Shown here in pieces: positions 1 through 8,302 of a stretch of DNA of 64,000 nucleotides. The position numbers and the translations under genes were made by a program. Numbering within the stretch: the stretch's first letter is position 1; every line of letters begins with the position of its first letter. The notes below the pieces were generated by a model. It was not told where the DNA came from. It saw only the letters and a program-made list of their open reading frames with translations, and did no database searches. The stretch is from WTFY01 sp965220875 (GTDB lineage: Bacteria > Pseudomonadota > Gammaproteobacteria > UBA4575), in NCBI GenBank assembly GCA_965220875.1, contig OZ244849.1, forward strand, positions 1-64,000. The letters run 5' to 3'.

Positions 1-60
1 AGAGACCGATCCTGCGGCAAGTACCGTGGCAACAAGTAAACCGGGAATTACCTTTTTCAC
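1..60 (-). CDS. N-terminus of a secreted protein (cut by window start)
   Basis: Only the first 20 codons are in the window. A GTG start at 58-60 is preceded on the minus strand by a good AAGGAG ribosome binding site about 6 bases away. The peptide has a Lys-Lys N-terminus followed by a hydrophobic stretch rich in Leu, Val and Ala (VIPGLLVATVLAAGS), the pattern of a Sec signal peptide. The product is therefore probably periplasmic or outer membrane. Function cannot be told because the mature part lies outside the window. Confidence 0.6.
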   Translation of the reverse strand, partial: MKKVIPGLLVATVLAAGSVS

Positions 61-450
61 GAGATTCTCCTTTGCTTTGATTCTCAAATGAATGTATCAG
101 CCAACAGGACTAGGCTGCACCTTGCATAAGGTAATGTCAAACCTCCTGGCCATAGTGCCTCGCTGATTGGTGCTGGGCGGGCAAGCCACCCGGTCATATT
201 CCAGGTTTGGGAGAGTTGCAGCGATATGAGATATGAGAATTTCGTGTTCCAGCCCGAATCCAGTTCCGAGAGGCAGGACATCGATTTGTCCTGCTTATGA
301 AACGCAATCTCATTATCACGCTTGGTAGCCTTCACATTTAAGCTGAAACCAGAAAAATTCATAACAATCTAAATAAGTATGGTCACTAATATGCTTGTAT
401 AATAGGATAATACAGACAGAAGAATCTTTACCTGACAAGAGGATACTACC
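61..450. other. Intergenic region with a TATAAT box ahead of the stress protein
   Basis: About 390 bases separate two divergent genes. A perfect TATAAT lies at 398-403, pointing toward the universal stress protein gene, but no good -35 hexamer sits 16-18 bases upstream of it. The 92-codon minus-strand reading frame at 84-362 has no family resemblance and no ribosome binding site, so I do not call it a gene. Confidence 0.4.
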
Positions 451-1263
451 GTGTACAGAAGTATCGTTGTTTTATTAGAAGACAAGGCAGATCATGCCAG
501 CTTGATCAGAACTGCAACAAACGTGGCCCAGGTTGGCGATGGTCACATTTCAGCAGTTTACGTAGTGCCACTGACCTCAACAATGTTCAGTATGCCGGAT
601 GTCGTAAACGTAGAGTCTTTTCGAAACAGGGCTAATGAAGTTCATGAGCACTTTGAGTCAGCCCTGAAAGCCGCAAATGTCAAAGGGAGCTGGCATTATA
701 CGGAAGGCGGGGATGTAGTGGCTGAAGTCGCTCAACAAAGCCTCTATGCAGATATAGTTCTACTTCGTCGAAACAAACACAATCACAAGGTGGTAGACAA
801 GGTTCTGCTGACAGCCAGTTGCCCGGCATTGCTGCTACCCCCTGCAGAACTTCCAAGCATAAGTTTTGATCGCATATTGGTTGCATGGAAAAGCACTCGA
901 GAAGCAGCACGAGCCTTGCATGACACGCTCCCGCTCTTGCACCAGGCGAATGATATCGTGATTGCAGCACTTGGAGAGCTAAGCGATCACGAAAAACAAT
1001 CACTGACCTCATACCTGGGTGCACACGGTATCGATGCGAAAATAGAACAGCATACAGTTGAAGACCCGTACACAGAACCCAGCCTATTGCGCGATGTTGA
1101 AAAATCGATCGGCCGCAGGCTCCTTGCACTGGCAAAACAAGAGAACAGAGACTTGATAGTCATGGGTGCTTACGGACACTCACGGCTCAGTGAAGCCATT
1201 TTGAGTGGAGTGACCAATCTTGTATCACAAATGGCTGAGATTCCTGTACTGATGTCACACTAG
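451..1263 (+). CDS. Universal stress protein, two UspA domains
   Basis: The 270-residue protein has two tandem UspA folds, roughly residues 1-130 and 140-270. The second ends with the family nucleotide-binding signature GAYGHSRLSEAILSGVTN, close to the usual GxxGxSxxxxxxxGGVT, with one Gly of the GG pair changed to Ser. The first domain is degenerate in that region. Tandem UspA proteins of this size (UspE type) are cytoplasmic and are usually induced by starvation, oxidative or redox stress. The GTG start follows an AAGAGGA ribosome binding site at about 437-443 and a TATAAT box at 398-403. The gene stands alone. The family call is secure; the ligand and stress are not known. Confidence 0.9.
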   Translation: MYRSIVVLLEDKADHASLIRTATNVAQVGDGHISAVYVVPLTSTMFSMPDVVNVESFRNRANEVHEHFESALKAANVKGSWHYTEGGDVVAEVAQQSLYADIVLLRRNKHNHKVVDKVLLTASCPALLLPPAELPSISFDRILVAWKSTREAARALHDTLPLLHQANDIVIAALGELSDHEKQSLTSYLGAHGIDAKIEQHTVEDPYTEPSLLRDVEKSIGRRLLALAKQENRDLIVMGAYGHSRLSEAILSGVTNLVSQMAEIPVLMSH

Positions 1264-1559
1264 CCAGGCACTCTCACTTGTCTCTATACAATAAGGTTTC
1301 TTCCCGCTCTGTCTTGAAGCCCGCTATGCCAAACCCTCCGGGCATGTCCCAGGGGTCGAGAGAGCCGAAGCGGTAGTTTCTCGTAGAAACAGCCGGCTAT
1401 CCAGGGATCGACCGGAATTGCAAGGGGTGCCTGATGAAGCTTGAAAAGCCGAGACCAGAGTGTGTCTGTGTATCGGGCCAAGGCCACTAGCTATTTGCAA
1501 GTCCTCATATGCAGGATCGATATTTGGTCATTTCAGCGGCAATGAAAAACAGGAATTCT

Positions 1560-2711
1560 ATGAGGATTTCACTCCTGCCGCCCATCTTCCTCCTGCTTTG
1601 CCTGCAAGTGAACGCCGCTTCCCCGGACACTGCAGCTGAAGATTTTTATATCAAGGCAGGCACAGGCATCCACTCGCTGGACCTGCCGGAGTCCAGCCCG
1701 TTCATCCGAACCAACGGCCGGGAAGAGGCCCTTGGTTTCCTGGATCACTATGATGGCAGGGATGACGGGGCACTGGCTGCCCTTACCCTCGGCAAGGCAC
1801 ATGGCCACCGGTTCACCGAGCTGCGCGGGTTTCGGACCTCTTATACTTCCAGGTATAACCGTGAGTACCGCGAAGATCCCGCTCCATGGGCGGAGGTTCG
1901 CACCCGGTTCCAAGACCGGCACTGTCCGCCGGGTGCGGCGATCGGGGAGTGCATCACCCCGCATACCCAGAGACACTTGCTTGATTTGATCCATGATGAT
2001 CCGCACGTCCGGGCGGTCGGTTGGATCGGAAGGATCGATGGCGGAGCCATGCCGTTCGGCTCGGCCATCTTTGCCTGGGGCGATCCCGTCCGCATCCGCA
2101 CGAAAAGGGAGGTGGATTTTTTTGGGCTGGACCTGGTCACTGGAAAGCAGCCTGAACCGGCAGCCAGGTCCAGTGCCGCGATGCACCTTGGACCCAGCTA
2201 CAAGAGACTGCGCCAGGACATCAAGACGTTCGCCTATGAATCCAACCGCCCTGCCGCAATCAACAATCTCACACTCAGCGAAGATCTGGACGCCGACTAC
2301 TACGGCGGTGCAATCGGCACCAAGATGGACCTTCCGCTTCGCCCAGACTGGAACCTCGCCCTGGATGGCACACTGGGGGTCTACTACCTGGATGCGGACT
2401 ACAAAGGCGCCCAGCGCACGTTCATATCGTCGGGTACGTTTGCGATGGATGAAGTCACGGATCACCACACCGATGATACCCGATGGGCCGTTACCCTCAG
2501 CCTGCAGACCTCATTGGTTTTCTCGTATTCCAGAAACGTGACCTTTCATGTTGGCGCAGGCATGGAATACCTGTCGGATGTCCCGAAAATGCGTTATGCA
2601 GAACTGGGGGAGCGCTTCGGCCCCGGAGACCCCCATTCGCCTGCACGCATTGAATACTCGGATGCATACGGCTATTTCGGCTCCATTTACATGGAGTTCA
2701 AAGGGATGTAG
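1560..2711 (+). CDS. Secreted, probably outer-membrane protein of unknown function
   Basis: I place the start at ATG 1560, giving 383 residues, because it has an AGGA ribosome binding site at 1551-1554 and opens directly into a signal peptide (RISLLPPIFLLLCLQVNA, cleavage near Ala-Ala-Ser). The frame is open from 1509, so ATG 1542 is possible. The last 130 residues alternate polar and hydrophobic residues with aromatic strand ends (YYGGAIGTKMDL, LDGTLGVYYLDADY, FGSIYMEF), as in outer-membrane beta barrels. The middle has a Cys pair (HCPPGAAIGEC) that could form a disulphide. I do not recognise a named family. A second barrel gene lies 148 bases downstream on the same strand, so the two may be co-transcribed. 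Confidence 0.6.
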   Translation: MRISLLPPIFLLLCLQVNAASPDTAAEDFYIKAGTGIHSLDLPESSPFIRTNGREEALGFLDHYDGRDDGALAALTLGKAHGHRFTELRGFRTSYTSRYNREYREDPAPWAEVRTRFQDRHCPPGAAIGECITPHTQRHLLDLIHDDPHVRAVGWIGRIDGGAMPFGSAIFAWGDPVRIRTKREVDFFGLDLVTGKQPEPAARSSAAMHLGPSYKRLRQDIKTFAYESNRPAAINNLTLSEDLDADYYGGAIGTKMDLPLRPDWNLALDGTLGVYYLDADYKGAQRTFISSGTFAMDEVTDHHTDDTRWAVTLSLQTSLVFSYSRNVTFHVGAGMEYLSDVPKMRYAELGERFGPGDPHSPARIEYSDAYGYFGSIYMEFKGM

Positions 2712-2859
2712 TGTTTCCTGAGACACGGCTTCGGAGTCGACCTGCAACGCCGAGGACCGGGCAAGGCCGAGCAGCCCCTGGACTCAACGACCTGCTTTGC
2801 GTACAAGCAGGTGGCAAATTTCCTGCCTGCAGGCACCTACTGAAACACGAGCTATTTCC

Positions 2860-3642
2860 ATGAATACCTTTTGCACATCGCGCCACAGTCACGCAGCCAG
2901 CCTCGTGCTCGCCACCGGGGTGATGCTGGCGGTCTTTACAGGCATGGCTCACGCACAGCCTGCCCGCAATCCAGGGGCAATGTATGCCGGCCTGTTCACC
3001 GGATCAGCCTGGATGGACAACCGGATCGAGGATGTAGCGGGCTTTGCCAACTGGGGTGTGCTTGGCTGGTCGCTCGACTACCATGACTCAGGGCTGGTGT
3101 TCGGCGTGCTGGCCGGACGAAAGCTTGAGCTCGCAGGCATACCGTTGCGCCTAGAGGTTGATGGCATGCTCGGGGACATGACTGCGCGCTCGAACCGGGT
3201 GGACCCCGAGGGCTTGGACGAAACGGTTGAGACGGAATTTCGCTGGATGGCCAGTGCGCGGGTAGGCGTGGAACATGCGATAGGGCCGGTGTTGCTGTTT
3301 GCCACTGCCGGGATGGCACTGTCCAGGGTCGACCGCTCGGTCACCGACATCGATTCAGGACTTGATATTGCACCCCATGTCGACCCGGACGATTCCTTCA
3401 GCGATCACACAACCGAGGTGGGCTGGGTGGCCGGGGCAGGACTGGAAACCCACTTGGCCAGGGCCTGGGACGTGCGCCTGGAGGGCCTGTACATGGATTT
3501 TGGGCGCAGCACCCACTTCGTGAACCATTCCGGCAACAACCGCTGCGGACCCGGCGGCCTGCAAAAGCCCTGTCCCTACAAGATCGACAATGCGCTCGGG
3601 GTAATCCGCCTGGCAATCACCTACCGGTTCGGTCACCCGTGA
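2860..3642 (+). CDS. Outer-membrane beta-barrel protein
   Basis: From ATG 2860 the 260-residue protein begins with a signal peptide ending in GMAHA just before QPARN. The frame is open from a TTG at 2797, but that would put 21 unlikely residues ahead of the signal. The mature part shows repeated amphipathic strands (MYAGLFTGSAW, LVFGVLAGRKLEL, VGWVAGAGLETHL, VRLEGLYMDFG) and ends in the C-terminal strand LGVIRLAITYRFGHP, typical of OmpA-like or Opa-like small barrels. Two Cys near residue 230 may form a disulphide loop. Its partner is the 1560-2711 gene upstream; the amidohydrolase gene converges on it with a 7-base gap. Role unknown. Confidence 0.7.
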   Translation: MNTFCTSRHSHAASLVLATGVMLAVFTGMAHAQPARNPGAMYAGLFTGSAWMDNRIEDVAGFANWGVLGWSLDYHDSGLVFGVLAGRKLELAGIPLRLEVDGMLGDMTARSNRVDPEGLDETVETEFRWMASARVGVEHAIGPVLLFATAGMALSRVDRSVTDIDSGLDIAPHVDPDDSFSDHTTEVGWVAGAGLETHLARAWDVRLEGLYMDFGRSTHFVNHSGNNRCGPGGLQKPCPYKIDNALGVIRLAITYRFGHP

Positions 3643-3649
3643 AGACAGT

Positions 3650-4735
3650 TCAAGAGCATATTTCAGGTGCACGCCTGTCCAGATCAAGCAGCCTGAAGTA
3701 ATTCTCGCCAAGAGCGATATTCCTGAATGCATCGTCGTCAAGATGACGGATGATCCGGCTGGTCACTTCGAGTTCTGCCCGGTACACCTTAAAACTCTTG
3801 CTGCTGGACGCCACAAAGTCCGACCCGGGCAGAATGCGGTCCGAATAAGCGTTCAAAAAGGGAATGTACTTCGCACGCAACCCGGGGTCCGAGAAGTAGT
3901 GGTCATCTATTACCCGCCAGGCGATGTCAAGCATCAGTTTCGGATAGCGGTCAAGCAGGGACTGCAGGATCGCGATATGCCGGTCCGCTTCGATTGTGGT
4001 CAGCTCGAGAGACAGGCCAAGGTGCATCCAGATGATTTTGTTGTCCGGGTACAGGCGCAACGCCTCTTCGATCCAGGGCAGGTAACGGGTGGGTTCCTCG
4101 TTGCTTCCAAGATCCGAGTGGATGGCGATGGGCATGTCGCGCTTGCGCAGCTCGGCCATGAACGGCTCCCATTTCGCGATCCTGGATATGGGAATGGCAA
4201 GACGGTGGTTGCCAAACAGCGCCTGCTTCACCATGTTGACTTCACCCATCCATTTGAACAGCCCAGGAAATTCCCTGTCCAGCAGCCGCATGCCATCGAG
4301 CACGGTATCCGGCTGACCGAGGTTTGGAAAGCTCATGGACAGTGTCATGTGGACCTTTCCCGAACCCTTGGTTATGTAATTCACGGCGTTGAAGAAGTCA
4401 TTCTTCAACGTAGGCATTACCGGCGTTCCGGGACAGTCAAGATAGTATGTACATGATGATGAAATTGGCAGCATCTGGCCGATGCCATACACCGTTGCGT
4501 ACTGCACGCCGGCTTTTTCAAGATATTGGACGACCTCCTCGAAGGGCAGTGCCCGGCCTCCAAACGGACGGAAGTGCAAGTGGGCATCTACGACTGCCGT
4601 GTTAGGCTGCACGGTCCTGTCGTAGCATGCGATGGTTTCACCACCAACCGTTTCTGAAGCGGCACCCGCCTCCAACCCGGCCAAGGTAAATACAGCGCTA
4701 GCGGCAAAGATTATGACCAGTGAAATGATCTTCAT
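3650..4735 (-). CDS. Exported amidohydrolase-family metal-dependent hydrolase
   Basis: The 361-residue protein starts with a signal peptide (KIISLVIIFAASAVFTLAG) and then carries an amidohydrolase-2 type TIM barrel. Visible metal-site motifs are the N-terminal HxH in VDAHLHFRPFG (about residue 50), His in IAIHSDLG (about 205), His in IIWMHLGLS (about 237) and the C-terminal Asp in ILPGSDFVASS (about 308). This set is normal for a mono- or binuclear hydrolase or decarboxylase of the family. The substrate cannot be read from sequence; the signal peptide puts the enzyme in the periplasm. ATG follows GGGAG at a spacing of about 9. It is divergent from the dipeptidase gene. Confidence 0.8.
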   Translation of the reverse strand: MKIISLVIIFAASAVFTLAGLEAGAASETVGGETIACYDRTVQPNTAVVDAHLHFRPFGGRALPFEEVVQYLEKAGVQYATVYGIGQMLPISSSCTYYLDCPGTPVMPTLKNDFFNAVNYITKGSGKVHMTLSMSFPNLGQPDTVLDGMRLLDREFPGLFKWMGEVNMVKQALFGNHRLAIPISRIAKWEPFMAELRKRDMPIAIHSDLGSNEEPTRYLPWIEEALRLYPDNKIIWMHLGLSLELTTIEADRHIAILQSLLDRYPKLMLDIAWRVIDDHYFSDPGLRAKYIPFLNAYSDRILPGSDFVASSSKSFKVYRAELEVTSRIIRHLDDDAFRNIALGENYFRLLDLDRRAPEICS

Positions 4736-5128
4736 GATGTGATGCTCCCGGATTTGTCAGGGCTTGGCATATACCCTGTGTGCTTGAAATTTTAACTATG
4801 GTTGGACTCCCAAAATGGAAATGCAGCAGTCAGGTGATTCCAATTGTAAACCAAGGTGGCTTATCGCATCAGCTACGGGCCTGTCAATATAACCGCATTC
4901 AACCTCGCTCACTCCCTGGATCAACGACCGCCTGTGCCGGAAACTATCGCTCCAGCTCTCTCACAAACACGGGTACATACCCCGGGGACTTTGACAACAC
5001 ACGACAGGCCATATCGTTCCATTGCAGACGAAGACAGACAGAAACAGAGCAAAAACGTACTATAGGTCGTCCAGTTCAAGTTTTGGTAAGCCGGTATTAC
5101 GATTCAAAGCAGACTTTGGCAGGTTGTC
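4736..5128. other. Divergent intergenic region, no gene seen
   Basis: About 390 bases lie between the divergent amidohydrolase and dipeptidase genes. Short reading frames cross it but none has a ribosome binding site or a recognisable product. It must hold both promoters; I see no confident hexamer pair. The dipeptidase frame is open up to 5090, so its true start may lie a little upstream of 5129. Confidence 0.4.
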
Positions 5129-6286
5129 TTGTTAAGTGCCCTCATGGCAGCGGCACTCTTTACCTACTCTTTCTTTTTCTACATACCAAAAAACCAGGAT
5201 GCTAAACGCAACTCGGTCCACTTTACTCCCGTTGCAATCGACCCGCACACACAAAAATTTCACAACTCCCTGTTTATTGCGGACCTGCATGCAGACTCCC
5301 TGCTCTGGGCCCGTGATTTGAGAAACAGGCACAGCTATGGACATGTCGATATTCCCCGCATGCTGGAAGGAAATCTTGGCCTGCAGCTTTTCTCCATTGT
5401 CACCAAGGTGCCCAAAAACCTGAACTTGTTCAGGAATGACGATCGCACGGACAACATCAGGCTGCTGTCCATTGCCCAGCGCTGGCCTGTAAACACATGG
5501 AACAGCCTGTACGAACGCGCAATACACCAATCGCAAAAACTCCATGATTTAGAGGCTGCCGTGCCTTCCTTTCGCATCATCAGGTACCAAGAGGATTTGC
5601 AGCAGTTCATTGAAGACAGGCAGTCACGAGACAAGCTTGCTGCCGGAATCCTGAGCCTGGAAGGCGGGCATGCCCTGGAAGGTGACCTGGAGAACGTTGA
5701 AAGGCTGTTTGATGCAGGAATCAGGGTCATTGGCTTCGCCCATCTGTTCGACAACCACTTGGGCGGTTCTGCCCATGGCCTGGAAAAGGGAGGAATCACA
5801 GCGTTCGGACTCGAGGTATTGAAGGAAATGGAACGACTGAACATTCTCGTCGATATCTCCCATGCATCCCCTGCATTGATCGATGACATATTCAAACACT
5901 CTACCCGCCCTGTCATAGCCACTCATACGGGCGTTGCAGCCATCTGCGATGACTCACCGAGAAACCTCGCCGACGTGCAAGTCAAACAGATTGCTGAAAG
6001 CAAAGGGGTCGTTGGAGTCGGGTTTTGGACAGATGCAGTCTGTACCTCAGACGTCACGGGCATCATCGACACCGTCCGGCACGTCATTGACCTGGTCGGC
6101 GAGGATCATGTGGCCCTAGGCTCAGATTTCGACGGCAATGTCCAAACCCCTTTTGATGTGGCGAACATGATTGATTTGACCCAGGCCTTGCTGGATGCAG
6201 GGTTCACAGAGTCACAAATAAGAAAAGTGATGGGAGATAACGTAAGACGCCTCTTGCTGGAAAATTTGCCTTCAATGATCCGCTGA
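5129..6286 (+). CDS. Membrane-anchored M19 (renal-type) dipeptidase
   Basis: About 385 residues with the full peptidase M19 motif set: HxD in IADLHADSLL (about residue 53), the bridging Glu in ILSLEGGHAL (about 175), metal His residues in LVDISHAS (about 246) and VIATHTG (about 268), and Asp in VALGSDFDG (about 332). The family is zinc-dependent and cleaves dipeptides, including D-amino-acid and beta-lactam-like substrates. The N-terminus is one hydrophobic helix without a clear cleavage site, so it is probably anchored facing the periplasm. The TTG start at 5129 has GGCAGG just upstream; an ATT at 5096 or ATG at 5144 in the same frame are alternatives. The neighbouring gene encodes another exported hydrolase. 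Confidence 0.88.
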   Translation: MLSALMAAALFTYSFFFYIPKNQDAKRNSVHFTPVAIDPHTQKFHNSLFIADLHADSLLWARDLRNRHSYGHVDIPRMLEGNLGLQLFSIVTKVPKNLNLFRNDDRTDNIRLLSIAQRWPVNTWNSLYERAIHQSQKLHDLEAAVPSFRIIRYQEDLQQFIEDRQSRDKLAAGILSLEGGHALEGDLENVERLFDAGIRVIGFAHLFDNHLGGSAHGLEKGGITAFGLEVLKEMERLNILVDISHASPALIDDIFKHSTRPVIATHTGVAAICDDSPRNLADVQVKQIAESKGVVGVGFWTDAVCTSDVTGIIDTVRHVIDLVGEDHVALGSDFDGNVQTPFDVANMIDLTQALLDAGFTESQIRKVMGDNVRRLLLENLPSMIR

Positions 6287-6459
6287 ATTTCGAATACAGC
6301 ATAAGTTGATGCGACCGCAGAGTTGAATACCCTATCCTATGGACAGATGTATAGATTCAAAATCTTTCACGCTGTATTTCCTAGATTCGCTCTGTAGTGT
6401 ATGCTGCACTAGCATCATGGGTTTAGAAACGCATTCCGGCTCCTACATCAGTTCCATCC

Positions 6460-6789
6460 GTGACCACTAAACTTCTCAGTGCAGGTCTGGCAATTGCAGT
6501 ATTGCTCCTCATAACCTCGTGTGCGTCGATCAAATTGTCCGGGGACGGGGCAAAAGCTCGCGTCCTGAATTTGGACGAAGTAAATAGCTGTCAGAAAAGT
6601 GGAACCACAACAGTCCGCGTCAACCAGAAAATTCTGAACGTTGTCCCGAAACAGTCATCCAGTGTTGCAAAACAACTTCAGATACTGGCGCGAAACAGTG
6701 CCATTCACATGGGTGGAGACACGGTTGTACCTATCACAAGCGTGGAGAACGGACAGCAGGTTTTTGCAATCTTTCGCTGTATTCCGTGA
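6460..6789 (+). CDS. DUF4156 lipoprotein
   Basis: The 109-residue protein has a lipoprotein signal with lipobox LITSC (Cys at about 21). The mature part matches the DUF4156 pattern: a Val-Leu-x-x-x-Glu-Val-x-x-Cys start, the GTTTVRV strand, a helix ending LARNSAIHMGGDTVV and a final aromatic-Arg-Cys (FAIFRC). The two conserved Cys residues may form a disulphide. E. coli YjeI is from the same family; no function is known. The GTG start has no clear ribosome binding site. It lies on the + strand after the dipeptidase with a 173-base gap. Confidence 0.75.
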   Translation: MTTKLLSAGLAIAVLLLITSCASIKLSGDGAKARVLNLDEVNSCQKSGTTTVRVNQKILNVVPKQSSSVAKQLQILARNSAIHMGGDTVVPITSVENGQQVFAIFRCIP

Positions 6790-7049
6790 TCTTGCGGCTG
6801 TTTTCAGGCTTCCCGTCATTGAGTTCGAAGACCGGGAAGCAATAGCTTACGGGAGTACTCCTTGGGCCGGGATTGTGAACCGGGCGGTCGCAGGAGTACG
6901 CGACCCCGCGCACGATCCGGGAACAGACAAGGATCCCGAGTTTGTGAAAGAGTTGGACTTGTGGATCTATGCCAACGGGGTGGCCCCGGACTTCTCACGT
7001 CCTGGGAAGCCCACGGGCCATGCATGTATCGGTTCATTGAATGCGGGAA
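6790..7049. other. Gap without a supported gene
   Basis: This stretch, at the 3' side of the DUF4156 gene, contains only overlapping short frames on both strands with no ribosome binding site or family likeness. It marks the beginning of a loosely coding part of the window that continues to 8,300. Confidence 0.3.
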
Positions 7050-7280
7050 TCATATACCCCGGTCCACAGAGTTGTTCAGCAGTGTCACGACCAGCCACAC
7101 GATGCCACCAACTATGCAGAATATGATGAGCGCTGCCAAGGTCTGCCAGATATAGTCCCACACCCTGCGCCTCAGGCTCTTGACCTGACGCTTGAACAGG
7201 ATTGGCTGGTTGCGTTCGTCCAGGTCTATATGGTCCCAGATATACCGTCCCCGCTTGGTGAACTTGAACTTGATGGCCAT
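7050..7280 (-). CDS. Small membrane protein, hypothetical
   Basis: The 76-residue frame from ATG 7280 has a basic, aromatic N-terminal half (KFKFTKRGRYIWDHIDLDE, RRRVWDYIWQ) followed by one strong membrane helix (TLAALIIFCIVGGIVWLVVTLL) and a short polar tail. Positive charges before the helix predict the C-terminus outside. The frame is open up to a GTG at 7334. No convincing ribosome binding site precedes either start, so expression is uncertain, but the composition looks like a real protein and not a frame shadow. Function unknown. Confidence 0.45.
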   Translation of the reverse strand: MAIKFKFTKRGRYIWDHIDLDERNQPILFKRQVKSLRRRVWDYIWQTLAALIIFCIVGGIVWLVVTLLNNSVDRGI

Positions 7281-7357
7281 CTGAAACAAGCGTGCGCCAG
7301 CTTCACCCGTTGAGAAGCGGCATTCGGAGAACACCAGGTGTCACCGGCACACAAACC

Positions 7358-7825
7358 CTATTCTTCACTTTCCCGGAAGCTGGGGTAGTCCGGATGCATG
7401 GTGATGTGTAGCGCACAGCCACACTCATCCACGAACCAGCCGTAATGAGTATCCAGCCCAAAGTCGGAAAAGCGCATGTAGTTACCCGCAGCGTCCCTGC
7501 GCCATACCCTGGGTGAATACTCCGGGATTTTCGGGGCGGCTTTCCATGCCTTCAGCTTCAGTTTCGTCAGGATCATTCCCCTTTTGCCACGAAGGCCGCT
7601 TTCAAGCCATCTGACCGAACCCGGGAGTACCCCGCTGAATCCAGGCAGGGGCCCAGACTTGGCATCTACATCTGCCTGAGGTTTATGCCGACTACAGTGC
7701 TTCGCTGTGTTGATTGACCAGTCGTTTCCCAGGCAATCAACTTGATATTCGCAGCCACCTTCCGCTGGCAAGAGCGCTTTGGGCAGCACATGCACACCTG
7801 TCAAGATCAGTGCTATGGCAAACAC
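7358..7825 (-). CDS. HNH-like VWRRD-domain protein, left copy
   Basis: The frame encodes up to 155 residues. The C-terminal 50 are the recognisable part: AWKAAPKIPEYSPRVWRRD followed by a Phe/Tyr-Gly and YGWFVDECG. This looks like the small domain found in some HNH-type proteins where the pattern VWRRDxxGxxIxxxDYGN runs into YGWEIDH. Here the Asp-His catalytic pair is replaced by Asp-Glu, so nuclease activity is doubtful. The start is unsure: GTG 7825 gives a hydrophobic N-terminus, while ATG 7573 gives just the domain and sits directly behind an AAAGGGG. A related gene lies at 10827 in mirror image on the other side of the kinase gene, and both have the same 88-bp element upstream. Confidence 0.55.
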   Translation of the reverse strand: MFAIALILTGVHVLPKALLPAEGGCEYQVDCLGNDWSINTAKHCSRHKPQADVDAKSGPLPGFSGVLPGSVRWLESGLRGKRGMILTKLKLKAWKAAPKIPEYSPRVWRRDAAGNYMRFSDFGLDTHYGWFVDECGCALHITMHPDYPSFRESEE

Positions 7826-8302
7826 GCAGGTCTGGATTCATAGCGGTTTCCCGGATTTCACGTGGCACTTGCTCCACTCGACTCGTGGACAAGAGCAAAA
7901 GCTGCCTCTCGGCACGGATGCTCGACAGCCACAGAGTTTGCGGAGCAACAACTAGCTCACACCAGGTGCATCCCGTTGCTGAACCTTTTTAACCTTCTTA
8001 ACGTGGCATGCCTGTGAACAAGCCACGGCAAACAGGCAGTGATCATCGTCGACTTTAGCAAAATTTTTATGAACTTGTTGTGACATATATGGGAAATACC
8101 GTGATTATTGTATGAACCTACGTGAAAAGGGGTTGTAACCAGCCCCTGACCCCAGTGAGATTGGGCAATGTAGGAATTCAGGAATGGCGCTCTTCGGATG
8201 GTGCGCTGGACACGGATGCCTTTAGCTCACTGACATGCAGACATCATGATTGCACAGTGGCTCAATCAGACAATCCCTCCTTGCCCGAACAGGAGAGGGT
8301 CT
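7826..8302. other. AT-rich intergenic region holding the left inverted-repeat copy
   Basis: No gene is supported in these 477 bases. The main content is the left copy of the inverted repeat at 8029-8116. On its left side the sequence leads to the VWRRD gene (minus strand); on its right side lies the 3' end of the kinase gene. Confidence 0.5.
8029..8116 (+). repeat. Inverted repeat, left copy (88 bp)
   Basis: These 88 bases match the reverse complement of 10718-10805 at 74 of 88 positions without a gap (counted by hand). The best-kept blocks are CAAACAGGCAGTGATC and GACTTTAGCAAAAT at the outer side, and TGATTATT toward the kinase gene. In both copies the CAAACAGG end faces the VWRRD gene. The copies are more alike than the proteins they precede. 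Confidence 0.85.

Noticed and set aside
84..362. 92-codon minus-strand frame in the first intergenic region
   Set aside because: No ribosome binding site and no recognisable sequence.
1284..1487. 67-codon minus-strand frame between usp and the first barrel gene
   Set aside because: Protein-like fragment (SRPLGHARRVW) but too short, without start signal or family; could be a remnant, not supported.
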